NCBI GenBank assembly: GCA_013286985.1 | Contig: JABDEQ010000103.1 | Span: 1 to 7,403, forward strand | Direction: 5' to 3' | DNA length: 7,403 nt | Origin: Bacteroidota bacterium | GTDB taxonomy: Bacteria; Bacteroidota; Bacteroidia; Sphingobacteriales; Sphingobacteriaceae | Part shown: positions 6,684 to 7,403 of the stretch, piece after piece | Numbering within the stretch: the stretch's first letter is position 1 | How the letters are laid out: each line of letters starts with the position of its first letter | Position numbers and translations under genes: made by a program | The notes under the pieces: model-generated | What the model was told of the DNA's origin: nothing | Seen by the model: the letters and a program-made list of their open reading frames with translations, nothing else | Databases searched by the model: none

Positions 6684-7394
6684 TTAATATTTTTTTGAAC
6701 CACCGTTGTTGCGGTTACGATTTTGGTTGTTATTATTGCGTGGATTATTGTTGCTATTGCTACGTCCGCGATTGTTTTGGTTGTTGTTATTGGTACGTCC
6801 GCGATTATTTTGATTGTTATTGTTATGCGTGTTCGGACGATATTCAACCCGGTTTAAATTGATGTTTTCTTCCAATTTCAACTGGCCGCCTGATAAATTG
6901 TAAAGATCCGATAATATGCTCTCATCAGTAACAGAATCTTTATTCCATTGCACATAGGCCATCTTCATAAAGTTGGCAACTGCTTGTACCATGTGGCGTT
7001 TGCGATCAGGATCGTCAATGCTTTTAGCTTTTTCAATCATTAGCTCAATGGTTTTACCATAGTGCTTGTATTTAATACGCTGATGCGGATATTTAAGCGG
7101 TTCGGGTTTTAAATGGATAGCTTCCGGCGATGGTTTGGGATATGGAGAATCTACATCTATCTGGTAATCAGAAATAATATGCAGGTGATCCCATAATTTA
7201 TGCTTAAAGTCGGCAACATCCCGCAGGTGAGGGTTTAAAAATCCCATCAGGTCAATTACTACCTGTGCATACCGGTTGCGCTCTTCTTTGGTGGGTAATG
7301 CTACAATATATTTAACCATATTTTGCACATTACGGCCATATTCAGACAGGATTAATTTATTCCTGGTCGAATTATAATCAAATTGTTCGGGCAT
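6684..7394 (-). CDS. DUF4290 domain protein with Asn/Arg-rich repetitive C-terminal tail
   Basis: A 236-residue protein of the Bacteroidota DUF4290 family; function unknown. The conserved domain covers about residues 1-182 and looks all-helical and charged. Landmarks are FDYNSTRNKLILSEYGRNVQ (5-24), NPHLRDVADFKHKLWDHLHI (54-73), the proline-containing DSPYPKPSPE (82-91) and YGKTIELMIEKAKS (112-125). No signal peptide or membrane helix is visible, so it is probably cytoplasmic. From about residue 187 the protein becomes low complexity: Asn-rich with Arg-Gly-Arg motifs and a basic end (GGSKKY). It contains two copies of an 11-residue unit NNNNQNNRGR(T/S) at 191-201 and 202-212. The ATG at 7394 lies 9 bp inside the window edge and matches the conserved domain start, so the gene appears complete, though its promoter and any upstream partner are outside. 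It precedes murA in the same direction, a gene order I recall as common in Bacteroidota; a link to cell envelope synthesis is inference only. Confidence 0.85.
   Translation of the reverse strand: MPEQFDYNSTRNKLILSEYGRNVQNMVKYIVALPTKEERNRYAQVVIDLMGFLNPHLRDVADFKHKLWDHLHIISDYQIDVDSPYPKPSPEAIHLKPEPLKYPHQRIKYKHYGKTIELMIEKAKSIDDPDRKRHMVQAVANFMKMAYVQWNKDSVTDESILSDLYNLSGGQLKLEENINLNRVEYRPNTHNNNNQNNRGRTNNNNQNNRGRSNSNNNPRNNNNQNRNRNNGGSKKY
6761..6825 (-). repeat. 33-bp tandem repeat coding for the NNNNQNNRGR units
   Basis: Two near-identical copies with a 33-bp period, each starting TACGTCCGCGATT (6761 and 6794 on the + strand), lie inside the DUF4290 gene. They differ at a few positions, mostly synonymous Asn/Gln codon changes, so the amino-acid unit of 11 residues is kept while the DNA has drifted. 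Flanking DNA (6699-6760) carries more degenerate Asn/Arg-coding repeats. This is consistent with slippage or unequal exchange creating a variable-length tail. Confidence 0.75.
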
Positions 7395-7403
7395 AGTTTT
7401 ACT

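Noticed and set aside
6761..6825. CRISPR-like repeat array
   Set aside because: The copies are directly adjacent, keep an open frame with an 11-residue period and have no spacers; they are coding repeats.
6659..6847. 62-codon - strand open frame of repeated Ile/Thr residues overlapping the DUF4290 3' end
   Set aside because: It is the out-of-frame reading of the Asn/Arg repeat; the repetitive Ile/Thr composition is a by-product of AAT/AAC-rich codons.

Overview
The window reads as a stretch of a Bacteroidota chromosome, most likely from the Sphingobacteriaceae (Pedobacter/Mucilaginibacter type). This rests on gene content: a short stand-alone AMP nucleosidase, a DUF4290 protein directly upstream of murA, and a DUF486 'DMT family' protein. 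It is also supported by an AT-rich composition and by start codons preceded by A/T-rich stretches instead of clear Shine-Dalgarno sequences. The genus is inference from remembered families; no search was run.

Layout. The left part is on the + strand: the 3' end of an AMP nucleosidase gene (its 5' end lies outside the window), a 148-bp spacer with nested inverted repeats, a complete cystathionine beta-synthase-type gene with a C-terminal CBS-domain pair, a strong rho-independent-type terminator, and a secreted or periplasmic protein of unknown function. The right part is on the - strand, read from right to left: a DUF4290 protein with an Asn/Arg-rich repetitive tail, murA, a GT39/ArnT-like membrane glycosyltransferase, and a small four-helix membrane protein of the DUF486 family. 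The two blocks converge at about 3122-3142 with only 21 bp between the stop codons.

How the genes fit together. Most are housekeeping: AMP salvage or turnover (AMP nucleosidase), sulfur amino acid metabolism (CBS) and the first committed step of peptidoglycan synthesis (MurA). DUF4290 next to murA is a pairing I recall from Bacteroidota, but the function of DUF4290 is unknown. The glycosyltransferase probably uses a polyprenyl-phosphate sugar at the membrane, with unknown acceptor. The four - strand genes are separated by 132, 114 and 55 bp, so they may be only partly co-transcribed; a candidate terminator lies between murA and the glycosyltransferase gene.

I see no mobile element, CRISPR array, tRNA, rRNA or obvious new defence system. 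The points most worth a second look are the Asp replacing the catalytic Cys in MurA (predicted intrinsic fosfomycin insensitivity), the Asn/Arg-Gly-Arg tail of the DUF4290 protein built on a 33-bp tandem repeat, the nested inverted repeats upstream of the CBS gene, and the unassigned secreted protein.
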